NCBI GenBank assembly: GCA_032027205.1
Contig: JAVSMN010000001.1
Coordinates: forward strand, 1,488,001 to 1,552,000
Direction: 5' to 3'
Source of the DNA: Zeimonas sp032027205
GTDB taxonomy: Bacteria > Pseudomonadota > Gammaproteobacteria > Burkholderiales > Burkholderiaceae_E
Length of the DNA stretch: 64,000 nucleotides
Below are positions 44,346 to 52,410 of this stretch, one piece after another. The stretch's first letter is position 1. Each line of letters starts with the position of its first letter. The position numbers and the translations under genes are program-made. The notes under the pieces are model-generated. The model worked only from the letters and a program-made list of their open reading frames with translations. It ran no database searches and was not told the origin of the DNA.

Positions 44346-45991
44346 AGCGCTTCGCCGAGCTCTACGCGCAACTCGACGCGACGACATCCACGACCCGCAA
44401 GGTCGACGCGATGGGCCGCTACTTCACGCAGGCGCCCGCCGACGACGCCGCCTGGGCCGCCTACTTCCTCGCCGGCGGCCGCCCGCATCGGCTGATTCCG
44501 GTGCGCGCCCTCGTCGATGCGGCCTTGCGCACGAGTGCGCTGCCCGAATGGCTGTTCGCCGAGAGCTACGACGCGGTGGGCGATCTCGCCGAGACGGTGG
44601 CATTGCTGCTGCCCGAGCCGGCGCATCGCGTGGACCGTGGGCTCGCCGAATGGATGACGCAGCACGTTCTGCCGCTGCGCGGCGAGCCGCCGGCGCAGAT
44701 CGAGAGCGCCATCGTCGACCTGTGGCAGGCGCTCGACGCGCACGAGCGCTTCGTGCTGAACAAGCTGCTCACCGGCGAGTTCCGCGTCGGCGTCTCGCGC
44801 CAGCTCGTGCTGCGCGCGCTCGGGCGCGCCTTCGGCGTCGACGAGAAGCGCCTCGCGCACCGCTTCGTCGGCTACGCCGACGGCACGCACGAGCCCGACG
44901 CGAATGCGTTTCGCGCGCTCGTCTCGCCCGACGATGCGGACGGCAGCGCGTCGCTCGGACATCCGTACCCGTTCTTCCTCTCGCATCCGCTGCAACAGCC
45001 GCCGGAGACGCTCGGCGACATTGGGGACTGGATCGTCGAATGGAAATGGGACGGCATTCGTGCGCAGCTCGTGCGGCGCGGCGGACAAACCTGGCTGTGG
45101 TCGCGCGGCGAGGAACTCGTCACCGAGCGCTTCCCCGAAGTGGTCGATTCGGCGCACGCGCTGCCCGACGGAACGGTGCTCGACGGCGAGCTGCTCGCAT
45201 GGGACGCACAGACCGAACGACCGCTGTCCTTCGCGACGATGCAGCGACGGATCGGACGACTGAAGCTCGGGCCGAAGCTGCTGCGCGAAGCGCCGGTCGC
45301 GTTGCTTGCCTTCGACCTGCTCGAGCACGGCGGCGAGGACCTCCGCGAGACGCCGCTGGCGCAACGGCGCGCTCGGCTCGAAGCGATCATCGCGCCGAGG
45401 ACGACCCCGACGCTGCTGCTGTCGCCGCGGATCGAGGCGCCGGACTGGGACGCGCTCGCGCGGCTGCGCCAGGAGTCGCGCAGCCGCAGCGTCGAAGGAA
45501 TGATGCTCAAGCGCGCGCAGTCGGCCTACGGCGTCGGCCGGACGAAATCGGCCGCCGTCGGCGACTGGTGGAAATGGAAAATCGATCCGCTTTCGGTGGA
45601 CTGCGTGCTCGTCTACGCGCAGCCCGGTCACGGACGTCGCGCGAGCCTGTACACCGACTACACCTTCGCCGTCTGGAGTGGCCCGCCGGAGGACGCGACG
45701 CGCACGCTCGTGCCCTTCGCCAAGGCGTACTCGGGGCTCACCGACACCGAGATCCGCGAGGTAGATGCAACCGTGCGCCGCACGACGATCGAGCGCTTCG
45801 GCCCGGTGCGCGTCGTCACCCCGACGATGGTGTTCGAGCTCGGCTTCGAAGGCATACAGCGATCGACGCGACACAAGTCGGGGATCGCGGTGCGATTTCC
45901 GCGGATGCTTCGACGGCGGCTCGACAAGCCGATCGAGGAGGCCGACGCGCTGCAGGCACTCGAGGCGCTGCTGGAGGACGCCCTACGCTGA
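44342..45991 (+). CDS. ATP-dependent DNA ligase
   Basis: A 549-residue ligase. The N-terminal DNA-binding domain (about 1-200, with HERFVLNKLLTGEFRVGVS) is followed by the adenylation domain with the active-site Lys in EWKWDGIRAQL, DGELLAWD, FDLLEHGGEDL and EGMMLKRAQSAYGVGRT, and by KWKIDPLSVDCVLVYA. The oligonucleotide-binding domain runs to the end. This three-domain form with an exonuclease partner matches the bacterial LigC/LigB-like accessory ligases. In many genomes the cluster also contains an Lhr-type helicase and a phosphoesterase; those are not adjacent here. Confidence 0.95.
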   Translation: MKRFAELYAQLDATTSTTRKVDAMGRYFTQAPADDAAWAAYFLAGGRPHRLIPVRALVDAALRTSALPEWLFAESYDAVGDLAETVALLLPEPAHRVDRGLAEWMTQHVLPLRGEPPAQIESAIVDLWQALDAHERFVLNKLLTGEFRVGVSRQLVLRALGRAFGVDEKRLAHRFVGYADGTHEPDANAFRALVSPDDADGSASLGHPYPFFLSHPLQQPPETLGDIGDWIVEWKWDGIRAQLVRRGGQTWLWSRGEELVTERFPEVVDSAHALPDGTVLDGELLAWDAQTERPLSFATMQRRIGRLKLGPKLLREAPVALLAFDLLEHGGEDLRETPLAQRRARLEAIIAPRTTPTLLLSPRIEAPDWDALARLRQESRSRSVEGMMLKRAQSAYGVGRTKSAAVGDWWKWKIDPLSVDCVLVYAQPGHGRRASLYTDYTFAVWSGPPEDATRTLVPFAKAYSGLTDTEIREVDATVRRTTIERFGPVRVVTPTMVFELGFEGIQRSTRHKSGIAVRFPRMLRRRLDKPIEEADALQALEALLEDALR

Positions 45992-46006
45992 CGAACACAC
46001 GTCAGC
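45987..46006. terminator. Symmetric hairpin containing both stop codons of a convergent pair
   Basis: GCTGACG (45987-45993) and CGTCAGC (46000-46006) form a perfect seven-base stem with a six-nt loop. The plus-strand TGA of the ligase (45989-45991) lies in the left arm and the minus-strand TGA of the PEP-CTERM gene (46004-46002) in the right. The layout is the same as at 25252-25270. No T-tract. Confidence 0.5.
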
Positions 46007-46781
46007 CGACCCAACCGGCGTGTCGCTCGTGGTCGATGCTCTCGCTTGCCGGGCGACGCCGGCGCAACGTCGCAACGAGCGCGATCCCCATTCCAACGAG
46101 AAGCAGTGACGCAGGCTCGGGAACCGTTCCGCCTCCACCGGCCACCGGGGTCACGTTGTCGAGAAAGAAGTAGCCGTCGTGCGAATTGGGAGAACCCGCC
46201 TCGAAGAAGAAACGGATGTTCAGACCCAGCAGCGTGCTTCCCGCGGGAAGGCCGAGGCCGCCGACGTCCACGGAGAACGTCGTCCACGGCGTCGGATTGC
46301 CGCCCACCGTGCCGAGAAGCGGGTGAAAGACGCCGTCCGTGTAGTACGAGACCGTGTTGTCCGGGTTCCGGACCTTGACGACACCCTGCACGGACGAGTC
46401 GCCGGTGATCGCGATGTTCTCGCCGGTCACGTCATAGGTGAACGAGTCGATTCCCTGCCATTCGGCGTTTCCGCTCAGGTCCGGCGAGTTCAGATCCCAG
46501 TGCAGGAAGTTGCTGCCCGAAGGGCTGTCGGGAAACGTGAAGCCGCCGGAGCCCAGCAGGAGCACTCCGCCGTGCGCACCACCCGCATTGAACCAGCCGG
46601 CCGGGTCGTCGCCGAAGAAGCCGGCTATCGGGGTGAGATCGCCGTCGTCGTAGAGCCCGGCCAAACGCCAGCCCTGATTGTTCGCATCGAAAGTAAACGC
46701 GGCGTGGGCGGGAACTGCAACCAGGCCTGCGGAGACTGCCGTCGCGGCCAGCGCCGCTCTCGAGAGCCACTTCGCAATCAT
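46002..46781 (-). CDS. PEP-CTERM sorting-domain exported protein
   Basis: A 259-residue precursor. The second ATG (46781) is spaced correctly from GAGGAG, while the first ATG two codons earlier is too close. A signal peptide (WLSRAALAATAVSAGLVAVPAHA) is cleaved after AHA. The mature domain is Gly/Asp/Ser-rich and beta-like (HWDLNSPDLSG, FFLDNVTP). The C-terminus has the PEP-CTERM signal: VPEPAS, a hydrophobic helix and RRRR. Such proteins are processed by an exosortase (EpsH/XrtA) and usually belong to exopolysaccharide-associated surfaces. No exosortase is in the window. Confidence 0.93.
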   Translation of the reverse strand: MIAKWLSRAALAATAVSAGLVAVPAHAAFTFDANNQGWRLAGLYDDGDLTPIAGFFGDDPAGWFNAGGAHGGVLLLGSGGFTFPDSPSGSNFLHWDLNSPDLSGNAEWQGIDSFTYDVTGENIAITGDSSVQGVVKVRNPDNTVSYYTDGVFHPLLGTVGGNPTPWTTFSVDVGGLGLPAGSTLLGLNIRFFFEAGSPNSHDGYFFLDNVTPVAGGGGTVPEPASLLLVGMGIALVATLRRRRPASESIDHERHAGWVG

Positions 46782-47027
46782 GTCCATTCTCCTCGAAAAG
46801 AAAGAAGAACGTGAGAGGGCGAGCGCGAGCCAACGCGCATTCACCAACCGATGCGAGCGGCGGGCACGCGCGCCGCGGCGGATGCACACATCGTGCCCAC
46901 AGATCCCAAGCTGTTGAATCCGCACGGGAAGTGAATCTTCTCCCCGCCATGTCGGCCCGCCACGGATCGGTGGTGTAAATTTTTTCGACAGCAAGCTCGA
47001 ATGCTTCGAAGCGTGCGGCGCCGGTAC

Positions 47028-48563
47028 TCACCCCTCGGCCGGCACCGTCGAAACGACAGCCTTCCTCGGTCGCAGCAGCACGATCAGCGGCATCGCCGCC
47101 AGCGTCACCCACATCATCAACCGAAAGTCCTGCAGGTAGGCGAGCGTCGCCGCCTGGCGCGTGACCTCCGCGTCGATCATCGCGAGGCCCTGCAGCGAGT
47201 GCGGGTCGAGCGCGCCGGCATCGACGGCGGCGCGCAGCGGCAGGCTGAACGGGTTGATGTACTGCGCGAGCGCCGCGTGCCCCGATTGCGTCCAGCGTGC
47301 GAGCATGGTGATGACGATCGAGATGCCGATGCTCATGCCGATGTTTCGGATCAGGCTGTACAGCGCCGTGCCTTCGTTGCGCAGCGCCGGCGAGAGCGTG
47401 GAGAAGGTGACGGTGGACAGCGGAACGAACAGGAAGCCGAGTCCCAGGCCCTGGACGATGCCGGTGCGCACGATGTCCCAGCCGCTGATGTCGAGGTCGA
47501 AGTACGTCATCTCCCACTGCGAGATCGCAGTGAGCGACAGCCCAGCGAGCAGTTGCAGCCGCACGTCTACGCGCCCCGACAGGCGCCCGACGACGAGCAT
47601 CGCGAACATCGTCCCGACGCCGCGCGGCGCGAGCAGCAGTCCGACATCGACTACCGGATAGCCCATCAGGTTCTGCAGGAACGGCGGCAGCAGCGTCATG
47701 GTCGTGAGCAGGATCATGCCGACGACGAAGATGAAGAACAGTCCCACGACGAAGTTGCGATCGCGGAATAGTTGCGGCTCGAGGAACGGATGCGGGTGCG
47801 TGAACGTGTGCGCGACGAACAGGTACAGCGCGCCACCCGCAAGAATCGTTTCGACGACGATCTCGCTGCTGGCAAACCAGTCGAGCGTGCCGCCGCGGTC
47901 GAGCATCATCTGCAACGCGCCGATCGCCACGCTCAGCAGCGCGAAGCCGAGCCAGTCGAAGCGGCGCTCGCCGCGCAGCGGCGTCTCGTGCACGTAGGTG
48001 GCGATGCCGAGCCAGGCGAGGATGCCGAACGGCAGGTTGATGTAGAACACCCAGCGCCAGTTGTAGTACTCGGTGAGCCAGCCGCCCAGCGTCGGGCCGA
48101 GGATCGGGCCGACCATCACGCCCAGCCCCCACAGCGCCATCGCCGAGCCGTGCTGCTCGCGCGGATAGGTGTCGAGCAGCACCGCCTGTGACAGCGGAAC
48201 GAGGCTCGCGCCGAACACGCCCTGCATCAGCCGGAACAGAACGATCTGCGTGAGGTTCTGCGCGGCGCCGCACAGCATCGACGTGATCGTGAAGCCGACC
48301 ACCGACCACAGGAACAGGCGCTTGCGGCCGAAGCGCGCGGCGAGGAATCCGGTGAGCGGGATGCAGATCGCCGCCGCGACGATGTACGAGGTGAGCACCC
48401 ACGAGATCTGCTCGTAGGTCGCGCCCATCGTTCCCTGCATGTGCGGCAGCGCGACGTTGGCGATCGTCGTGTCGAGCGCCTGCATGATCGTCGACAGCAT
48501 CACCGACACGGTGATCGCGCCGCGGTGCGTGACCGGACCCGATGCGCTCGCTGCTGCGCTCAT
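47028..48563 (-). CDS. emrB: EmrB/QacA-type drug:proton antiporter (DHA2, 14 TM)
   Basis: A 511-residue MFS permease with 14 hydrophobic segments. Motif A-like GFLAARFGRKRLF, the DHA2 opening LDTTIANVALPHMQG, SWVLTSYIVAAAICIPLTG, and motif C-like GLGVMVGPILGPTLGGWL are visible. It follows the EmrA-type gene by 13 bp and completes a tripartite pump with an outer membrane channel that is not in this operon. The 246 bp to the PEP-CTERM gene show no further gene. Confidence 0.95.
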   Translation of the reverse strand: MSAAASASGPVTHRGAITVSVMLSTIMQALDTTIANVALPHMQGTMGATYEQISWVLTSYIVAAAICIPLTGFLAARFGRKRLFLWSVVGFTITSMLCGAAQNLTQIVLFRLMQGVFGASLVPLSQAVLLDTYPREQHGSAMALWGLGVMVGPILGPTLGGWLTEYYNWRWVFYINLPFGILAWLGIATYVHETPLRGERRFDWLGFALLSVAIGALQMMLDRGGTLDWFASSEIVVETILAGGALYLFVAHTFTHPHPFLEPQLFRDRNFVVGLFFIFVVGMILLTTMTLLPPFLQNLMGYPVVDVGLLLAPRGVGTMFAMLVVGRLSGRVDVRLQLLAGLSLTAISQWEMTYFDLDISGWDIVRTGIVQGLGLGFLFVPLSTVTFSTLSPALRNEGTALYSLIRNIGMSIGISIVITMLARWTQSGHAALAQYINPFSLPLRAAVDAGALDPHSLQGLAMIDAEVTRQAATLAYLQDFRLMMWVTLAAMPLIVLLRPRKAVVSTVPAEG

Positions 48564-48576
48564 CGTCGCGCTCGTG

Positions 48577-49773
48577 TCAGAACGAGAACCCGAAGAGCGT
48601 ACGTCGATGACCAGTGTCGACGCGCACCGTCGCGCTCATGCCGGCGCGCAGCCGCGGCGCGTCGGGCTGCGCGTCGAGGCGCACGCGCAGCGGCACGCGC
48701 TGCGCGACCTTGACCCAGTTGCCGCTGGCATTCTGCGCAGGGATGATCGAGAACTCCGAGCCGGTGGCCGGACTCAGGCTCTCGACGACGCCGGTCCAGT
48801 CGCGATCGGGATAGGTGTCGATCTGCACGCGTACCGGCTGCCCTGGGTGCACGTAGGTGAGGTCCTTCTCGGGGAAGTTGGCTTCGATCCACGGGCGGGC
48901 GTCGGCAACGAGCGACGCCGCGGTGGCGCCGGCGGCGAGGAACTGCCCAGGCTTCGGCAGATGACTCACCGTGCCGTCGAGCGACGCGCGGACTTCGACG
49001 CGCGAGAGATCCAGCCGCGCCTGCTCGAGTTCGGCGAGTGCCGCGCGATAGCTCGGGTGCGACTCCGCCGGCAGGTCGATACCGCCGCCTAGGGACGCGG
49101 CGATGCGCTGCAGGTCCTGCTGCTGCGCCTGCAATTGCTGCTGCGCGATCTCGACGCTCTTGCGCGCGTCGTCGAGCTTCGACGCGGAGATGAAGTTGCG
49201 CGCCGCCAGGTCGGCCTGCCGCGCCTGCTCCTTGCGCGCGAACTCGAGCTGCGTGCGCGCGAGCGCGATCTGCGCCTGCTTCTCGCGGTAGCTCGCCTTC
49301 ATCGCGGCGAGGTCGGTGCGCACCTGCCCGAGCTTCGCCTCGGCCTTCGACAGCGCCACTCGAAAGGGAACGGGATCGAGCCGGAACAACGGCTGGCCGG
49401 CCTGCACGATCTGGTTCTCCACAACGAGCACCTCGACCACCGCGCCCGATACCTCGGCGCTCACCGGAACCTTGTCGGCCTTGACGAAAGCGTTGTCGGT
49501 CTCGACGTAGCGTCCGCCGAGCAGCCAGAAGGCGCCGCCGGCGATCAAGGCAAAGAGCGGCACGATGACGAGGAGCGTCCAGCGCAGCGCGCGACGGCGC
49601 CGCGCCAGGGTCGCGGACGACGAGACGCCCCGAAGATCTTCGGCAGCGCCGGCCGGCGCGTTCGCTTCGTCCGTCGAGCGCGCAGGCGCAGCGCGCGCGG
49701 TGGCGGGCGACGGATCGCCGTCGGGCGGTCGGCGCGCGTCGGCGCGACGCGGCGGCTCCATCCGGTCGTTCAT
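48577..49773 (-). CDS. emrA: EmrA/HlyD-type membrane fusion protein
   Basis: A 398-residue periplasmic adaptor. After a 60-residue disordered N-terminus there is one membrane helix (WTLLVIVPLFALIAGGAFWLLGG), the lipoyl-like hairpin halves (VSAEVSGAVVEVLVVENQIVQAGQPLFRLDP and VEVRASLDGTVSHL), and a long coiled-coil region with many Gln and Arg between them. The C-terminal beta domain ends LRAGMSATVRVDTG. The unusually long Pro/Ala-rich N-terminal extension is not typical of EmrA. It lies between marR and emrB. Confidence 0.94.
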   Translation of the reverse strand: MNDRMEPPRRADARRPPDGDPSPATARAAPARSTDEANAPAGAAEDLRGVSSSATLARRRRALRWTLLVIVPLFALIAGGAFWLLGGRYVETDNAFVKADKVPVSAEVSGAVVEVLVVENQIVQAGQPLFRLDPVPFRVALSKAEAKLGQVRTDLAAMKASYREKQAQIALARTQLEFARKEQARQADLAARNFISASKLDDARKSVEIAQQQLQAQQQDLQRIAASLGGGIDLPAESHPSYRAALAELEQARLDLSRVEVRASLDGTVSHLPKPGQFLAAGATAASLVADARPWIEANFPEKDLTYVHPGQPVRVQIDTYPDRDWTGVVESLSPATGSEFSIIPAQNASGNWVKVAQRVPLRVRLDAQPDAPRLRAGMSATVRVDTGHRRTLFGFSF

Positions 49774-49786
49774 TTCGCGTGCCTCG

Positions 49787-50311
49787 CTACGACGCTGCTC
49801 GCGCGCGCACCCTCCGAGGGTGGCGCGCGCTTGCGCGGCGCGCGTCCTCGACGTCGCCGGCCCTGTCGCGTTCGCTGTCGTCGTTTTCGGCCGCCAGATT
49901 GGCCCGCATCGTCGCGAGGGTGCGCACCAGCGCTTCGGCCTGTTTCGCATCGATGCCGGCAAGGGCCCCTTCGCGAACGGATGCGCCGGCGCGGCGGATC
50001 GACGCGAGCGGAGCTTCGGCGCGCGCCGTCGGGTACACGCGCCACGCGCGCCGGTCGCGCGGATCGACGCGGCGCTCGACAAAGCCGCGGTCCGCGAGCT
50101 CGTCGAGCAGCCGGACGAGCGTGATCGGCTGGATCTCGAGTCGGCTCGCCAGCTCGACCTGGCGCAGCCCGGGGCATCGCGCCAGGTGCACCAGCGCGCG
50201 GGCTTGCGCGAAGGTCAGCTCGCTGCCGTCGAGCCGGCGAGCGAAGGCACGGCGCATCAGGCGAGAGACGTCGGCGAGCAGGAAGCCGAGCGAGTCCTGG
50301 GGTCGGTCCAC
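49787..50311 (-). CDS. MarR-family transcriptional regulator of the emrAB operon
   Basis: A 174-residue regulator beginning at GTG. The winged helix contains LTFAQARALVHLARCPGLRQVELASRLEIQPITLVRLLDELADRGFVERRVDPRDRRAWRV-type features, seen in pieces such as RQVELASRLEIQ and VERRVDPRDRRAW. It likely represses its own operon. A near-perfect palindrome lies 17 bp upstream of its start. The C-terminal tail is Arg/Ala-rich and extends beyond usual MarR length. Confidence 0.94.
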   Translation of the reverse strand: MDRPQDSLGFLLADVSRLMRRAFARRLDGSELTFAQARALVHLARCPGLRQVELASRLEIQPITLVRLLDELADRGFVERRVDPRDRRAWRVYPTARAEAPLASIRRAGASVREGALAGIDAKQAEALVRTLATMRANLAAENDDSERDRAGDVEDARRASARHPRRVRARAAS

Positions 50312-50328
50312 GGCTTGGTCAACGGAAG

Positions 50329-50349
50329 ATAATACGCAGTGCGTATTAT
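50329..50349. promoter_or_regulatory. MarR operator palindrome upstream of marR-emrAB
   Basis: ATAATACGC and GCGTATTAT are perfect inverted half-sites separated by AGT, a 21-bp palindrome starting 18 bp before the GTG of the MarR gene. It is AT-rich in an otherwise GC-rich region, typical of a MarR-family operator. Binding there would block the operon's promoter. Confidence 0.85.
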
Positions 50350-50410
50350 ATGGCGACCTTGACGACCGAGGACGCGACGACGCGGCCGCGTTGTCGAACC
50401 GGCTGGCTGC

Positions 50411-50435
50411 GACCCCGGCGACCGACGCCGGGGTC
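50411..50435. terminator. Strong hairpin after the Spy-like gene
   Basis: GACCCCGGCG (50411-50420) and CGCCGGGGTC (50426-50435) form a perfect ten-base stem with a five-nt loop, starting 5 bp after the stop of the Spy/CpxP-like gene. It lacks a T-tract, but its stability and position support termination or 3'-end protection. It also separates that transcript from the marR operator. Confidence 0.7.
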
Positions 50436-50440
50436 TGCCT

Positions 50441-51289
50441 TCAACGTCGGGCGCGACCCGGGCCGGCGCCCCACTGCGAGCGCAACTGCTCGCGCTGCTC
50501 GGGGGTGAGGATCTTGTCGAGCTGCTCCGCAGCGTCCAGCCGCGACTCGAGCATCTGCTGGCGTAGCTCGGCCATGCGCTGGTTCGCCGCGAGGATCGCT
50601 GCGCGGTTTCGCGTGCCCGGCTCGGAACCCCACGCGTCCTGCATCTTCTCCATTTCGTCCTGCATCTGGCCCATCAGCGCCCAATGCTTGCGTCGCTGCT
50701 GCTGCTGCAACTCGCGCAACTGCTTGCGCTGTGCATCGTCCAGATCGAGCGAGCCGAGCGCCCAGGGACCCATGCCCCACCCGGGACCGTAGCCGCCCAT
50801 CATCCCCGGGCCCATGCCCGATCCGGGGCCCTGCATCATTCCATGCCCCATGCCCCAGCCGTAGCCCTGCCCCGGACCGCCGAAATTGGGTCCCGGCCCG
50901 TAGCCTCCGCCGCGGCCCATCCCGTAGCCGGGGCCGGGGCCGCCGTAGCCGGGCCCGTAGCCGTAGCCTTCGCCGCCTTGGCCGGGTCCGCCGCCCATCA
51001 TTCCGGGTCCGTAGCCGCCCATCATTCCGCCGCCGTAGCCGCCCATCATTCCCGGACCTGCCCGGTAGCCCCGGCCATAGCGGACGCCCGCGCGATCGCT
51101 TGCCGCTGAATCGGCGCTCGTCGAAGGCGACGATTCGGTGGAGGCACTTCCCGGCGGCGTGGCGGGGGTTACGGCAGGCGCCGCCGGCGAGGCCTGGGAA
51201 CCGGTGGCCGACGACTGCGCCCAGGCGCCGGACACACCGAGCGCCAGCGCGAGCGCAGACAGGGCGGGGAGCGAGGAAGACGCTTTCAC
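50441..51289 (-). CDS. Spy/CpxP-like exported protein with Gly-Met-Tyr repeats
   Basis: About 282 residues from the GTG at 51289 (GAGG upstream); an earlier GTG at 51331 gives a longer form. A signal peptide (PALSALALALGVSGAWAQ) is followed by a Ser/Thr/Ala-rich spacer. A central stretch of about 110 residues is dominated by GPGMMGGYG-type repeats with many Met and Tyr. The C-terminal helical part (LDLDDAQRKQLRELQQQQRR, LDAAEQLDKILTPEQREQL) carries the LTxxQ-like motifs of Spy/CpxP chaperones. Met-rich repeats suggest periplasmic copper or other soft-metal binding. It is an enlarged Spy-type protein. Confidence 0.82.
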   Translation of the reverse strand: MKASSSLPALSALALALGVSGAWAQSSATGSQASPAAPAVTPATPPGSASTESSPSTSADSAASDRAGVRYGRGYRAGPGMMGGYGGGMMGGYGPGMMGGGPGQGGEGYGYGPGYGGPGPGYGMGRGGGYGPGPNFGGPGQGYGWGMGHGMMQGPGSGMGPGMMGGYGPGWGMGPWALGSLDLDDAQRKQLRELQQQQRRKHWALMGQMQDEMEKMQDAWGSEPGTRNRAAILAANQRMAELRQQMLESRLDAAEQLDKILTPEQREQLRSQWGAGPGRARR

Positions 51290-51443
51290 AGGAGGTCCCT
51301 CTGCCGGCGGTTGCACGGTGGCCTTGCGCACGGCAGCCGGCGTTGCTTGTGCGCGAAGCCTTCGCGGCCCGATCGGCCGCGGCGAGCTATCCTCGCAGTC
51401 TGCACCGTCGGACTCCGGCAGGTTCCCCTTGCTCTCCTACGCC

Positions 51444-52391
51444 ATGCGGCTACTTGCGCGCAGTCGCCGCCTTTTCGTCGCGCTGATGAAGGTCATGCTG
51501 CCGGTGATGATCGCCGTGCAGCTTGCGCAGCATTGGGGCTGGATCGACGCGCTGGGCCGCGCGATCGCGCCGGCGATGGCCTGGCTCGCGCTGCCGCCCG
51601 AGGCCGGACTGATCTGGATCACCGGCGCCTTCGTCGGCATCTATGGCGCGATCGCAGCGATGATCGGACTGGCGTCGCAGCTCGAACTGAGCGCGGGGCA
51701 ACTCAGCGCGCTGTGCGCGATGCTGCTGTTCGCGCACGCGCTGCCGGTCGAGCAGTCGATCGTGCGGCGTGCCGGCGCGAGCTTCTGGGCCACCGGCGCG
51801 TTGCGCGTCGGCGTCGCACTCGCGTACGGCGGCGCGGTCGCCTGGCTCAGCCGGCTCACCGGCGTGCTCGACGAACCGGTGTCACTCGCCTGGATGCAGG
51901 CGTCGTCGGCGGGTTCCGAGCAGGGCGGGCTTCTCGCCTGGGCTCAGTCCACCGCGCTGTCGCTGGCGATGACTTTCGCGATCCTGGTCGCGCTGCTCGT
52001 GCTGCTCGACGCGCTCGAGCGCACCGGCATCACCCGCCGCATCACGTCGATGCTCACGCCGCTGCTGCGTTTCTCGGGGCTCGACGCGCGCGCTGCGCCG
52101 GTGACCACCGTCGGCGTGCTGCTCGGTCTCACCTACGGCGGCGCGCTGATCATCGAGGAGTCCGACAAACAGCAGTTCGACGCGCGCACGCGTTTCCTCG
52201 CGCTCGCGTGGTTGTGCCTGTCGCACGCGCTGATCGAGGACACGATCCTGCTGCTGGCGCTCGGCGCCAACCTTTGGATCGTGCTGGTCGGCCGCGTCAT
52301 CATCACGCTCGTGCTGATCGCGGCACTGGCGCGGCTGCTCGGAGAACCGGGGCCGAAGGCGCCAGTGGCCGGAATGCCGGCAGCCGGCTGA
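51444..52391 (+). CDS. Nucleoside-recognition (Gate) domain membrane protein
   Basis: A 315-residue membrane protein starting at ATG 51444, with about eight hydrophobic segments. It contains VALMKVMLPVMIAVQLAQHWGW and TVGVLLGLTYGGALIIEE, and resembles the Gate-domain family that includes spore maturation proteins and nucleoside recognition domains. Its substrate is unknown; the family is thought to span membrane transport functions. It reads away from the Spy-like gene. Confidence 0.85.
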   Translation: MRLLARSRRLFVALMKVMLPVMIAVQLAQHWGWIDALGRAIAPAMAWLALPPEAGLIWITGAFVGIYGAIAAMIGLASQLELSAGQLSALCAMLLFAHALPVEQSIVRRAGASFWATGALRVGVALAYGGAVAWLSRLTGVLDEPVSLAWMQASSAGSEQGGLLAWAQSTALSLAMTFAILVALLVLLDALERTGITRRITSMLTPLLRFSGLDARAAPVTTVGVLLGLTYGGALIIEESDKQQFDARTRFLALAWLCLSHALIEDTILLLALGANLWIVLVGRVIITLVLIAALARLLGEPGPKAPVAGMPAAG

Positions 52392-52410
52392 TCGGCACGA
52401 CGACAGTCCG

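Noticed and set aside
44147..45874. A 575-codon minus-strand open frame opposite the ligase.
   Set aside because: Antisense shadow; its C-terminal Ala-Ser run is simply the complement of the GATGCG repeat.
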